This document shows, piece by piece, positions 18,661-26,804 of a DNA stretch of 53,838 nt. A program made the position numbers and the translations under genes. The notes beneath the pieces were generated by a model. That model did not search any database. It worked only from the letters and a program-made list of their open reading frames with translations, and had not been told where the DNA came from. Source of the stretch: Clostridia bacterium (GTDB lineage Bacteria; Bacillota; Clostridia; UBA1212; UBA1255); NCBI GenBank assembly GCA_017935905.1, contig JAGBGO010000039.1:1-53838 (forward strand), written 5' to 3'. Position 1 is the stretch's first letter. Every line of letters starts with the position of its first letter.

Positions 18661-19983
18661 CCCTCGATCTTTCAAATCTTTCACCAGTTGAACGTAGAAT
18701 TCCCGCACGTCGAAGCCTTTGATGTTCTGTCGGTTCAAATCCACCACGTCACCGTGGGAAATCCCACGCAAGCCGGTAGCCCGTAACAATGTGTAGCGTT
18801 CGCCCCAATGGAAAGAAGGCTCACTGACTAATCCGTCGTTGGCACCGTCAAATCGTTTTACGATCATATACGAAATATTCAAAGGAAACTTGCCGCTGTA
18901 GGCGTATTTCATCACAGAACCGAAACTTTGACAAAATACCCCTTCCGGTGTATGCAGTTGTTCGTTGAGGGCTTTGCAGGACGTGTCCGTTAAATCTCCG
19001 GCGGCTTGCAGGAAATCCACATTCTGCTCACCGACTTTTCGCAATGCTGTGTTGTAGGTTTTTGCAAAACGGTTCCGTACAAAAGCGGGTGTTTTGGATA
19101 AAAAGTAGGTGGCATATCGGCATCCGTGGTGCGGCGTGTTTATGGTCGTAAGGGAGGCAACCTTGTGGGCCATGCCCAATTCGGAGAGTACGTAACGGCA
19201 ATCCAATCCGCCCTTGGAATGGGCTATAATATTGACTTTCTCCGCACCGGTTTCTTGTAGCACCTGTTCAATACGGTCTGCAATTTGCCGGGCACTGATG
19301 GGGACGATGGCAGCAGATTCGTGATTTCCATAGAATATGGTTGCGCCGTTGTATTCCAATTCCTTTGGAATACGCCCCCAATAATTGATATATTTGTAGT
19401 CCCGGAAGAAAAAACCGTGCACCAACAAAAGCGGGTACTTGGTGGCGCAGATTTTTTGTTCTTTCCGGGCTTTGTTGACGTTTTCTTTCTTGGTTTCAAA
19501 CATGCACTCTTCTACCACGATTTTGCTGATGAAAATTAACACCAACAAATTGATCCCGGGAATCCATCCGCAAAGGGCGCCGATGATACGATGTTTAATA
19601 CCTAACTGTATAGAAGTTAAATAGATGCAAAGGATGCTGTTCCAGAAGATTAGAAAGTGGACCCCGAAACAGAACAACAGATTCCAAAGATAAAGGGTCG
19701 TCTCCGCCGGAATGAGGCGAAACGCCAGATAAATCTGCATGCCGGTGGAAAAGAGGGTAGACAGGTAAAAGGCGCACAAGAGCAATGCTCCGTGGTAACA
19801 CACACGCAAACGTTTACTGTGGGAACGGATAAATAAAAATCCGGCAAAAAAGTTGATGAACAAGAAAAGCGGAACAATCCAAAATAAACTTTGGGGATTT
19901 TCGTACACCCAAAGAAAACTATTTGTAATCAAACCGATAATCCCTGCGTAGGCAAATGTTGCGAAAACAAACCCGACGCTCAT
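18655..19983 (-). CDS. membrane-anchored alpha/beta-hydrolase (lipase-like)
   Basis: This is a 442-residue protein. Residues 1-~200 hold about five transmembrane helices (FVFATFAYAGIIGLITNSFL and more). The cytosolic or surface part has YPLLLVHGFFFRD (oxyanion strand), the nucleophile elbow IIAHSKGGLDCRYV (GxSxG variant AHSKG) and TTINTPHHG, as in triacylglycerol lipases and PGAP1-like esterases. Later His/Asp residues (FDGANDGLVSEPS, GISHGDVVD) complete the likely triad. The ATG at 19983 follows GAGGTGAG. An extended -10 (TGCTATAAT) ends only about 20 nt upstream, so the leader is very short. The substrate is unknown. Confidence 0.75.
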   Translation of the reverse strand: MSVGFVFATFAYAGIIGLITNSFLWVYENPQSLFWIVPLFLFINFFAGFLFIRSHSKRLRVCYHGALLLCAFYLSTLFSTGMQIYLAFRLIPAETTLYLWNLLFCFGVHFLIFWNSILCIYLTSIQLGIKHRIIGALCGWIPGINLLVLIFISKIVVEECMFETKKENVNKARKEQKICATKYPLLLVHGFFFRDYKYINYWGRIPKELEYNGATIFYGNHESAAIVPISARQIADRIEQVLQETGAEKVNIIAHSKGGLDCRYVLSELGMAHKVASLTTINTPHHGCRYATYFLSKTPAFVRNRFAKTYNTALRKVGEQNVDFLQAAGDLTDTSCKALNEQLHTPEGVFCQSFGSVMKYAYSGKFPLNISYMIVKRFDGANDGLVSEPSFHWGERYTLLRATGLRGISHGDVVDLNRQNIKGFDVREFYVQLVKDLKDRGL

Positions 19984-20001
19984 ACGCTCACCTCGTGAGG
20001 T

Positions 20002-20010
20002 ATTATAGCA
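20002..20010 (-). promoter_or_regulatory. extended -10 promoter of the lipase-like gene
   Basis: TGCTATAAT on the minus strand is an extended -10, with no good -35. The predicted leader carries a small ACCTC/GAGGT palindrome that includes the ribosome site. Confidence 0.5.
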
Positions 20011-20054
20011 TAAAGCGACGGGTTGGAAAAGATAGGAAAACGTATTGTTTTGTC

Positions 20055-20606
20055 TTACTGTTCTAACTGGCGGCCCAACACTGTGGCGGCGGCCTGACAC
20101 AGTTTCTTTTCTGTATCGCTGAGCGTCGTTTTGTTATCGGTAGCGAAAAGAATGATGCCACCCATTACGTCCCCGTGGGCAATGACCGGGGTGATCATCA
20201 TAGACGAAATAGCTTCAGCACTGATGCCTTCAAAGAATGCGGATTGAATTTCCCGCTTGTCTGTGAGAATCACCGTGGCCCGCTCTTCCATATTTTGCAG
20301 CATGGATGCCGGCACACGGCGATTCAAATATTCTTTCTTAGGGGCACCGTGCACGGATACCACCGTGTCTCGGTCGCAAATGAGTGCCGGGTGTCCGGAG
20401 GCTTTGGAAAGGCTTTCCGTAAATTGGTTGGCAATTTCTGTAAGATCCGTCATGGCAGAATATTTATGGAGGATGACACCGCCGTCTTCGCTGACAAAAA
20501 TCTCTAAGGGATCGCCCTCTTTGATTCTTAACGTGCGCCGCATTTCTTTGGGGATTACCACACGGCCGAGATCATCAATTCTTCTAACAATTCCTGTTGC
20601 TTTCAT
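20055..20606 (-). CDS. spoVT: stage V sporulation protein T (AbrB-family regulator)
   Basis: This is a full-length, 183-residue SpoVT. The N-terminal swapped-hairpin AbrB DNA-binding domain reads MKATGIVRRIDDLGRVVIPK and continues through EMRRTLRIKEGDPLEIFV. Residues ~60-183 are the GAF-like regulatory domain (ALICDRDTVVSVHGAPKKEY, MMITPVIAHGDVMGGIILFA). SpoVT tunes forespore-specific sigma-G genes late in spore formation. AAGGAG precedes the ATG. A sigma-F/G-like promoter overlapped by an inverted repeat lies upstream. The gene is strong evidence that the host makes endospores. Confidence 0.95.
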   Translation of the reverse strand: MKATGIVRRIDDLGRVVIPKEMRRTLRIKEGDPLEIFVSEDGGVILHKYSAMTDLTEIANQFTESLSKASGHPALICDRDTVVSVHGAPKKEYLNRRVPASMLQNMEERATVILTDKREIQSAFFEGISAEAISSMMITPVIAHGDVMGGIILFATDNKTTLSDTEKKLCQAAATVLGRQLEQ

Positions 20607-20619
20607 ATATCCGTTTCTC

Positions 20620-20671
20620 CTTAAATTACAAATTGTGTTGTTAGTATTTGTGATTTAAGGAAATTTATACT
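20620..20671 (-). promoter_or_regulatory. sigma-G-like promoter and inverted repeat upstream of spoVT
   Basis: On the minus strand AGTATA (20671-20666), 17 nt and AATACTA (20648-20642) approximate the forespore consensus (TGnATA / CATACTA). A 14-bp inverted repeat with one mismatch, CTTAAATTACAAAT (20620-20633) and ATTTGTGATTTAAG (20646-20659), overlaps the -10. It reaches the first bases of the AAGGAG ribosome site and could be an autoregulatory site or leader hairpin. Confidence 0.55.
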
Positions 20672-20685
20672 TTATAAAACATCTT

Positions 20686-21426
20686 TTATTGATTGCGGTA
20701 GACGGATGGAGTCGTACCCTCTATTTCTGCAAATTTGCGGTTAAAAACACGCAAGGAATGAAAGCCACATTCCAAGGCGATTTCAGTAATTGTTTTTCCG
20801 GTGGTTTTCAAAAGCTTTTTGCTTTCTTGTATGCGCAAGTAGTTTACATACTGATTGTACGTTATCCCGATACTTTTCTTGAAAAGTTTGGAAATATATG
20901 CATAATCAAAACCCACAGATGCTGCCGCGTCATAAAGCAGACATTTTTGCTTATAGTTTTCATTTACATACAGTAGTACGGATACAACTTTATCTTGTGA
21001 AAACAAATTCTTTTTTTCTGCGTATGTTCTTTCCTTATCAAATTCTCCGCAAATCTCGTAAGCCGCTGAACGATAAAGAAACGGATTGTCAACGGTTTTT
21101 GGTGACCATGCAAACTCAAACAAGTTATCCGTTGGAATAAAATTTCCGCTTCCATAATAATCCGGAACAAGATCCGGAGAAAAAATACATATATTGTGTG
21201 CACTGTTTTCAATTGCTCTATAGGAATGATATTGAAACGGAAAAATCAATACTGCCTGACCTGACTTCAGCATATATGTCCGTTTGTCAATCACAACTTC
21301 AGAAGTACCTCTGGTTTGCATATATAATTCAAATGAGCGATGAATATGGGACATAAAAGAAAAATTTTGTCCGACGAAAATGCTGAACTCCCCCTCGTTA
21401 AATGAGTGTTCTTTTTCAAAAAACAT
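20686..21426 (-). CDS. AraC-family transcriptional regulator
   Basis: This 246-residue regulator has an N-terminal cupin-like sensor (HIHRSFELYMQTRGTSEVVI) and a C-terminal AraC helix-turn-helix pair (CLLYDAAASVGFDYAYISKL ... TEIALECGFHSLRVFNRKF). It is divergent from the ThuA/Gfo-Idh operon and is its probable regulator. The ATG at 21426 is preferred because AAAGG lies about 10 nt upstream; the GTG four codons earlier overlaps that site. Base composition is visibly more A+T rich than the flanking genes. Confidence 0.83.
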   Translation of the reverse strand: MFFEKEHSFNEGEFSIFVGQNFSFMSHIHRSFELYMQTRGTSEVVIDKRTYMLKSGQAVLIFPFQYHSYRAIENSAHNICIFSPDLVPDYYGSGNFIPTDNLFEFAWSPKTVDNPFLYRSAAYEICGEFDKERTYAEKKNLFSQDKVVSVLLYVNENYKQKCLLYDAAASVGFDYAYISKLFKKSIGITYNQYVNYLRIQESKKLLKTTGKTITEIALECGFHSLRVFNRKFAEIEGTTPSVYRNQ

Positions 21427-21462
21427 AATATCATACACCTTTTATGACTAATTTTGTCTTAT

Positions 21463-21491
21463 ATTGTACCACAAAAGGCATAGAACATCAA
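21463..21491 (-). promoter_or_regulatory. promoter for the AraC gene
   Basis: On the minus strand TTGATG (21491-21486) and TACAAT (21468-21463) are 17 nt apart. A candidate plus-strand -10, TATAAT at 21504-21509, lies nearby for the divergent thuA-like gene, without a good -35. Confidence 0.55.
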
Positions 21492-21540
21492 CGTAATGTT
21501 TTATATAATCAAACCATCAAAAAACGAAAGGAGTATTCCT

Positions 21541-22197
21541 ATGAATAAAACAAAAAAGGTACTTATTGTATACGGAGGTTGGGAAGGTCATGATCCTTGT
21601 GGCGTTGCGAACGTGTTTGCAGAAATACTCGAAAAAGAGAACTTTGAGGTAACAAAATCAGATACCCTTGATGTTTTTCTAACCGATTTAACAAAGTATG
21701 ACCTCATTGTACCTATTTGGACAATGGGTTCTTTGACAGCAGAACAAGAAAGTAATGTGTGTGCGGCAATTGCAGCAGGCACGGGCATTGCCGGTTGCCA
21801 CGGCGGAATGTGTGATGCCTTCCGAAACAACACGGACTGGCAATTTATGACCGGTGCACAATGGGTTGCACATCCGGGAAACGGAAAAGTGACCTACGAA
21901 GTGAATATCAACAAAGCCTCTTCCAGTTCCCTTATTGAAGGCATTGATGATTTTACGGTTACAAGTGAACAGTATTATATTCACGTCGATCCCGCTGTTG
22001 ATGTTCTTGCAACCACCACCTTTACCTATCCGGGCAATCACACGGCCAATGGTAAAGTGCTCGTCCCCGTGGCCTTTACGAAGCGTTGGGGACAGGGAAA
22101 AGTATATTATAACAGTTTGGGACATAACCGATATATTTTTGACATTCCGCAAGTCAGAGAAATGATGCGTCGCGGTTTCTTGTACGCAGCAAGATAA
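21541..22197 (+). CDS. ThuA-like domain protein
   Basis: This 218-residue protein of the ThuA (trehalose-utilisation) glutamine-amidotransferase-like fold has VLIVYGGWEGHDP at the start, DLIVPIWTMGSL, AAGTGIAGCHGGMCDAF and a C-terminal FTKRWGQGKVYYNSLGHN. ThuA-type proteins act on keto-sugar derivatives and almost always accompany Gfo/Idh/MocA oxidoreductases, as here. AAAGGAG precedes the ATG at 21541. It forms an operon with the next gene (19-nt gap). The exact reaction is unknown. Confidence 0.85.
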   Translation: MNKTKKVLIVYGGWEGHDPCGVANVFAEILEKENFEVTKSDTLDVFLTDLTKYDLIVPIWTMGSLTAEQESNVCAAIAAGTGIAGCHGGMCDAFRNNTDWQFMTGAQWVAHPGNGKVTYEVNINKASSSSLIEGIDDFTVTSEQYYIHVDPAVDVLATTTFTYPGNHTANGKVLVPVAFTKRWGQGKVYYNSLGHNRYIFDIPQVREMMRRGFLYAAR

Positions 22198-22216
22198 AAA
22201 CGGAGGAACAACGATC

Positions 22217-23320
22217 ATGAAATTAGGAATTATAGGATGTGGAAACATAAGCGATATATATCTAAAAAATCTTACAACCGTTTTTAAAAATGTCACGGTG
22301 CAAGCCGTTTGCGATATTGATACCGCCAAGGCCACTGCACAGGCGCAGAAGTATCATATAGAAGGAGTCCTGACTCTGGAGGAAATGCTTGCAGATCCGG
22401 AAATAGATATTGTACTAAATATCACAACCCCTCAGACACATTACGATATTTGCAAAAAGGTGTTGCTTGCAGGCAAGCACGTATATGTTGAAAAGCCATT
22501 ATCTCTTTCTTATTGTGAAGGCAAAGAGTTGTTGTCTATCGCTAAAGAAAAGGGTCTGTATATCGGCGGTGCACCTGATACATTTTTGGGTGCAGGCCTT
22601 CAGACTGCGATAAAGCTGATAAAAGAGGGCGCAATTGGCAAGCCGGTGGGTGGTGCGGCATACATGTTGTGCCCTGGTCATGAAAGCTGGCATCCCTCCC
22701 CTGAATTTTACTATGATATCGGCGGTGGCCCTCTGTTTGATATGGGACCCTATTATATCACGGCTTTGGTACGGCTGTTGGGCCCTGTAAAAAGTGTATA
22801 TGCTGTAGGAACAAAGGCGTTTGCAGAAAGAACAATCACCAGCACGCCTAAATTCGGACAAAAAATCCCCGTTAAGGTCGATACACACAATGTGGGTATC
22901 CTTTCCTTTGAAAATGGTGCGGTTATTACACTGGTAACAAGCTTCGATGTTGTAGCACACACGATGCCCAACATTGAACTCTACGGCACAGATGGAAGTA
23001 TGAAAGTTCCTGATCCGAATATGTTTGGCGGCTCCGTGCAACTGGCTACACGGAAAGAACAACAATTTACCGACGTACCGCTGATCAGCAGATATAGTGA
23101 AAATTCACGTGGAATAGGCATTTCCGAAATGATTCTTGCTATTAACGAAAACCGAACAAACAATGCTTCGGGCGAACTTGCGCTACACGTGCTTGAAATT
23201 ATGGAAGCGTTCCTAAAAAGCGCCGAAAGTGGAGCACCTGTTTTTATTGAAAGTGTTCCGTCACCTGAAATAGCATTGGATTGGAATGTTGAAATTGGCG
23301 AATTAAAAACAAGGAACTGA
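22217..23320 (+). CDS. Gfo/Idh/MocA-family oxidoreductase
   Basis: This 367-residue NAD(P)-dependent sugar dehydrogenase-like protein has the N-terminal Rossmann motif GIIGCGNISDIYLKNL, the family EKPLSLSYCEGKELL motif with its conserved Lys near residue 96, and ILNITTP-type contacts. The C-terminal domain includes GGGPLFDMGPYYITALVRLL with the conserved Asp/Tyr positions. It probably oxidises or epimerises a sugar handled with the upstream ThuA protein. GGAGG lies before the ATG. No typical terminator follows. Confidence 0.88.
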   Translation: MKLGIIGCGNISDIYLKNLTTVFKNVTVQAVCDIDTAKATAQAQKYHIEGVLTLEEMLADPEIDIVLNITTPQTHYDICKKVLLAGKHVYVEKPLSLSYCEGKELLSIAKEKGLYIGGAPDTFLGAGLQTAIKLIKEGAIGKPVGGAAYMLCPGHESWHPSPEFYYDIGGGPLFDMGPYYITALVRLLGPVKSVYAVGTKAFAERTITSTPKFGQKIPVKVDTHNVGILSFENGAVITLVTSFDVVAHTMPNIELYGTDGSMKVPDPNMFGGSVQLATRKEQQFTDVPLISRYSENSRGIGISEMILAINENRTNNASGELALHVLEIMEAFLKSAESGAPVFIESVPSPEIALDWNVEIGELKTRN

Positions 23321-23447
23321 TTTGAAGAGGCAGTCTCTCATTCTGCAATTACAAGATTCATACTTTTTTGAATTGTTTTAAAATTGGAATGTGTTTTTTT
23401 GAAAAATTGGCATTCCGTTTCTCCTTAAAATTTCAAATTACGAATCA

Positions 23448-23476
23448 TTGACTTTTGTTTATCTGATTCTTATAAT
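23448..23476 (+). promoter_or_regulatory. promoter for the GpsA-like gene
   Basis: TTGACT (23448-23453) and TATAAT (23471-23476) are 17 nt apart, followed by GGAAAGGAAG and the ATG at 23512. The rest of this 191-nt gap is A/T-rich and holds only a weak GGAATG/CATTCC inverted pair. Confidence 0.75.
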
Positions 23477-23511
23477 GATGTCACACAAAGGTCCGGAAAG
23501 GAAGTCTGTCT

Positions 23512-24558
23512 ATGAAGAAAATTACGATTATCGGTGCCGGTATGATGGGATCTGCCCTTGCTTTTCCCGCAAGAGAGAACGGCAATGAAGTTCATCTGGT
23601 AGGCACGCATTTAGATCGGGATATTATAGCGGGGTGCCGACGAAACAACCGCCACCCTAAATTCGTCAAAGACTTTCCTGCGGGCATTACTTATTATCAA
23701 ATCGAAGAACTGGATCAAGCCATAGAGGACGCAGATTTTATTATCTGTGGCGTCAGCAGTTTTGGCGTGTATTGGTTTAAAGATGAAATTTTACCCCGAT
23801 TGGAGGACCACGTCCCCGTGATCTCTGTTACCAAGGGACTGATGGATACGGAAGAAGGCAATTTGCTTACGTACCTGGATATTTGGCAAGAAAAATTGGA
23901 CACCTTAGGGAAGGAGATCCCTTTGAACGCCATCGGCGGACCTTGCACCAGTTACGAATTGGTTGCCCATGACCAAACGGAAGTGACGTTTTGCGGCAAC
24001 GATCTGCAAGTGCTTCGTATGATTAAATCCGCTATGGCTACGGATTATTACCACGTCAGCCTTTCTACGGATATTGTAGGCGTGGAAAGTGCCGTTGCCC
24101 TCAAGAACGGATACGCTTTGGGCATTGCCCTGACCATTGGTTTGAATCAAAAGGCATTTGGTGTGGACAGCGAACTGCATTTTAACTCCCAAGCCGCCGT
24201 TTTCGGTCAAGCCGTTCGGGAAATGGCCAAATTGCTTCGGATGCAAGGCGCCGGTGATTTAGACAATCTGGTGTTGGGTGCCGGTGATTTGTACGTAACT
24301 GTGTATGGCGGCCGCACCCGATTGGTCGGTATTCTCTTAGGCCGCGGTCTCAATATCGACGAAGCCAAGGCGGAATTAAAAGGCGTTACGTTAGAGTCTC
24401 TCGTGGTGGCAGGACGCGTGGCAAAAGCCGTTCGGATCAAGGCGGAGAAGGGACTTGTGAACGTAGCGGAGTTCCCGCTGCTGATGCATATTGATGAAAT
24501 TATCACCCAAGGGAAGGCTGTGGAGATTCCTTGGGAGCAATTTACTTTTGAGCGATAA
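23512..24558 (+). CDS. NAD-dependent glycerol-3-phosphate dehydrogenase-like protein (GpsA family)
   Basis: This 348-residue protein has an N-terminal Rossmann fold (ITIIGAGMMGSALAFPAREN), ISVTKGL and GGPCTSYELVAH, equivalent to the GPS motif of GpsA. A helical C-terminal domain contains VALKNGYALGIALTIGLNQK with the catalytic Lys and GAGDLYVTVYGGRTRLVGIL, matching the GxGDLxxT...R signature of GpsA. GpsA makes sn-glycerol-3-phosphate from dihydroxyacetone phosphate. Some substitutions (ILNG or FPAR regions) suggest a divergent paralogue with perhaps another hydroxyacid or sugar phosphate substrate. It has its own promoter and is monocistronic, facing an ABC exporter. Confidence 0.78.
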   Translation: MKKITIIGAGMMGSALAFPARENGNEVHLVGTHLDRDIIAGCRRNNRHPKFVKDFPAGITYYQIEELDQAIEDADFIICGVSSFGVYWFKDEILPRLEDHVPVISVTKGLMDTEEGNLLTYLDIWQEKLDTLGKEIPLNAIGGPCTSYELVAHDQTEVTFCGNDLQVLRMIKSAMATDYYHVSLSTDIVGVESAVALKNGYALGIALTIGLNQKAFGVDSELHFNSQAAVFGQAVREMAKLLRMQGAGDLDNLVLGAGDLYVTVYGGRTRLVGILLGRGLNIDEAKAELKGVTLESLVVAGRVAKAVRIKAEKGLVNVAEFPLLMHIDEIITQGKAVEIPWEQFTFER

Positions 24559-24560
24559 AA

Positions 24561-24595
24561 GGTCGTGAAACGGATCTAAATCGGTTTCTATGACC
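24561..24595. terminator. hairpin between convergent genes
   Basis: GGTC-GT-GAAAC-G-GAT pairs with ATC-G-GTTTC-TAT-GACC to give an imperfect stem of about 15 bp spanning the end of the minus-strand permease gene. There is no strong T run on either side, so termination efficiency is uncertain. Confidence 0.4.
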
Positions 24596-25487
24596 GCTTA
24601 TGTCTTTTCTTCATATTCAGCAGCACGTAACCTGCAATCAGCAGAAGTACGGTGCCGCCCAATACGGCGTACATGGCGCCCACACTGACCGGATGCCCAA
24701 AGAAATAGAAATTGAAATCTACGGTATCTTTCATACCGTCTACTGCTTCTTGGGGAAAGCCGACTCGCTCCATTTCCCGGAAAACGCCGCCCATGGCGTG
24801 ATTGCGCACCAGTGTCGTTCCGTAAGTTCCCGGAAGGAAGGCAACGACTTTCTGCAGGGCGGGGGAGAACTGTGAAATAGGCATGTATGCACCGCAAATA
24901 AAACCGTAACCGGCACTGATAATGGATCCCACGGCAGAAATTTGTCCTTGGGTAGACAAGAAGAAGTTCAAAATGCTGGAAAGGGCAGTTCCAAACGTAA
25001 CCAGCAACACCACGTCAGAGAGCAGCAGCACAACGTCCAAACCGCTCATATAAAAGCCCATAAAGCCCATATAGATAAGACACAATCCCATAGCTACAAA
25101 ACAGATGATCAACGTAGACAACAGGGAAGCGAAATAATAACTTAAAGCCAGTGTAGACTTTCTTACCGGCGTTATGGTTAAATCTCGAATGCTGCCGGTT
25201 ACTTTATCTTGCACCATGAGCATATTGGAACAAAAAGCCACCGTGACACAGGAGACCGCCAGGATAGAGGAAGTCAGTTGGGCGCTGACACAGCCATTGA
25301 TCAAGTCCTCCGCCATGTTTAACCCTTCCGGCAGCGCCGAAAGGAAACTGTCTTTATATACGTTCCCTAAGAACGTGGCGTACAGCACCAGTAAGATGCC
25401 CGGTGTAATCAAAGCAGTAAAGAACATACCTTTGTCCTTAAAGAACAATTTCACGTTGCGTTTCACTAAAGCAAGGAAGGGCTTCAT
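24588..25487 (-). CDS. ABC-2 type transporter permease
   Basis: This 299-residue membrane protein of the ABC-2 family has six predicted helices (for example GMFFTALITPGILLVLYATF, LTSSILAVSCVTVAFCSNML, LSYYFASLLSTLIICFVAMG). It carries the family motif near ISAGYGFICGAYMPISQFSP. It overlaps the upstream ATPase gene by 4 nt (ATGA), so the two form one exporter. Substrates of such pairs include drugs, lantibiotics and polysaccharides; nothing here decides which. Confidence 0.87.
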   Translation of the reverse strand: MKPFLALVKRNVKLFFKDKGMFFTALITPGILLVLYATFLGNVYKDSFLSALPEGLNMAEDLINGCVSAQLTSSILAVSCVTVAFCSNMLMVQDKVTGSIRDLTITPVRKSTLALSYYFASLLSTLIICFVAMGLCLIYMGFMGFYMSGLDVVLLLSDVVLLVTFGTALSSILNFFLSTQGQISAVGSIISAGYGFICGAYMPISQFSPALQKVVAFLPGTYGTTLVRNHAMGGVFREMERVGFPQEAVDGMKDTVDFNFYFFGHPVSVGAMYAVLGGTVLLLIAGYVLLNMKKRHKRS

Positions 25488-26398
25488 TGCCGGTCACCTC
25501 CCGGTAAATTCTTTCCTGTTGCGGCAAGGAAAACGTCGTCCATTTTACCCTTCACCACCTCGAAATCTGTAAAGAGTTCCGGATTGTCCCGAATCAGCGC
25601 CGCTACCCGGGCCGTGGTAGGTACTTCTATACGAAAAGCATCTTTCAAGGGGTCGTAGGGAAGGCCCAAAGCGGCCACTTGCGTTTCCGTTACGCCATAC
25701 AAAGTTACGTAGTCTTTCGTGTATTGATTTTTAAGCTCCAAGGGCGTACCTTGACAGGCGATTCTGCCGCTGTCTAAGATGACTACGTAGTCCGCATCCG
25801 CCGCTTCTTCCATATAATGGGTGGTGAGGAAGACGGTCATTTGTTCTTCTTTGCGCAGTCGGCTGATCACGTTCCACAATGTCTTCCGCGTCTGGGGGTC
25901 CAGACCGGTGGTAGGTTCGTCTAAGATTAAAATCTTCGGGTGATGCAACAAAGCGCGTGCAATGTCAATGCGCCGACGCTGGCCGCCGGAGAGTTTGCCC
26001 ACAGTGCGTTTCAGCAGATCTTTGAAATCCAGCAATTCTGCAAGTTCGTTAAGTCTTTGGGTAAAATGTTCGCCATAAATTCCATACAATGCGGCTCTGC
26101 TTTCCAAATTGTCCCGGACGGAAAGCGACTGATCCAAAACGGAATTTTGAAAAACTACGCCGAATTGGGGTTTGACGAAATCCGGATTTTGATCCAAATC
26201 TGTGCCGTTAATTCGGATGGTTCCGCTGTCTTTGGTCAGTTGTCCGCACATCATATTGATGGTGGTGGATTTTCCGGCACCATTTACGCCTAAGAAAGCG
26301 AAAAATTCTCCTTCTTTCACGCAAAAACTCAAGTCCTGTACGGCACGTACGTCGCCGAAGGACTTGTTTAACTGTTGAATATCAATGATGTTTTTCAT
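25484..26398 (-). CDS. ABC transporter ATP-binding protein
   Basis: This 304-residue ATPase has the Walker A motif GVNGAGKSTT near residue 38, the signature LSGGQRRRIDIARAL near 138, Walker B KILILDEPTTGLDP and a switch His in FLTTHYMEEA. The ~75-residue C-terminal extension after residue 225 is typical of drug/antibiotic exporter ATPases of the DrrA type. It is partnered with the permease encoded downstream. A GTAAAATG word lies in its C-terminal part, read as GKM, and a second in the middle, read on the other strand as HFT. Confidence 0.92.
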   Translation of the reverse strand: MKNIIDIQQLNKSFGDVRAVQDLSFCVKEGEFFAFLGVNGAGKSTTINMMCGQLTKDSGTIRINGTDLDQNPDFVKPQFGVVFQNSVLDQSLSVRDNLESRAALYGIYGEHFTQRLNELAELLDFKDLLKRTVGKLSGGQRRRIDIARALLHHPKILILDEPTTGLDPQTRKTLWNVISRLRKEEQMTVFLTTHYMEEAADADYVVILDSGRIACQGTPLELKNQYTKDYVTLYGVTETQVAALGLPYDPLKDAFRIEVPTTARVAALIRDNPELFTDFEVVKGKMDDVFLAATGKNLPGGDRQ

Positions 26399-26420
26399 AG
26401 TAACCGCGTTCCTTATTGGG

Positions 26421-26804
26421 TTATTTTTTGTAAATGACCAGTTTTCGAATCAAGAAGTTGTAGGCGAATACGATGGCTGTGGCTACCACTTTGGAAATCA
26501 TTTCGTTGCAAGAGAATAAGTCCACTGCTACCCACATAATAAGCAGATTCAGCAGCAGTCCAATGAGGCTGGCCACGTATACGCTGACAATCTCTTTCAT
26601 GAAGGATTGTTTGCTTTCTTTGAAAACCAAAATCCGTCCCGCAAGCCAGTTGACGAAGGTGGCCAGCAGGTACGCAATGGTGGTGGCAATGGCGTAATGC
26701 AAATGGCATTTGTCGAAAATAAAGAAAAATATCCACTCGGATACGGTGGCGATCCCGCCTACTACTAAATATAACAGAAATTCTTTGGCATTATTTTTGT
26801 TCAT
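26421..26804 (-). CDS. GtrA-family membrane protein
   Basis: This 127-residue protein has four transmembrane helices and the GtrA pattern: FLLYLVVGGIATVSEWIFFF, ATTIAYLLATFVNWLAGRIL (with the NxxxxR motif), LIGLLLNLLIMWVAV and VVATAIVFAYNFLIRKLVIY. GtrA proteins are thought to help flip polyprenyl-linked sugars for wall or O-antigen glycosylation. It overlaps the upstream glycosyltransferase gene by 14 nt, the usual GtrB-GtrA pair. Confidence 0.88.
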   Translation of the reverse strand: MNKNNAKEFLLYLVVGGIATVSEWIFFFIFDKCHLHYAIATTIAYLLATFVNWLAGRILVFKESKQSFMKEIVSVYVASLIGLLLNLLIMWVAVDLFSCNEMISKVVATAIVFAYNFLIRKLVIYKK

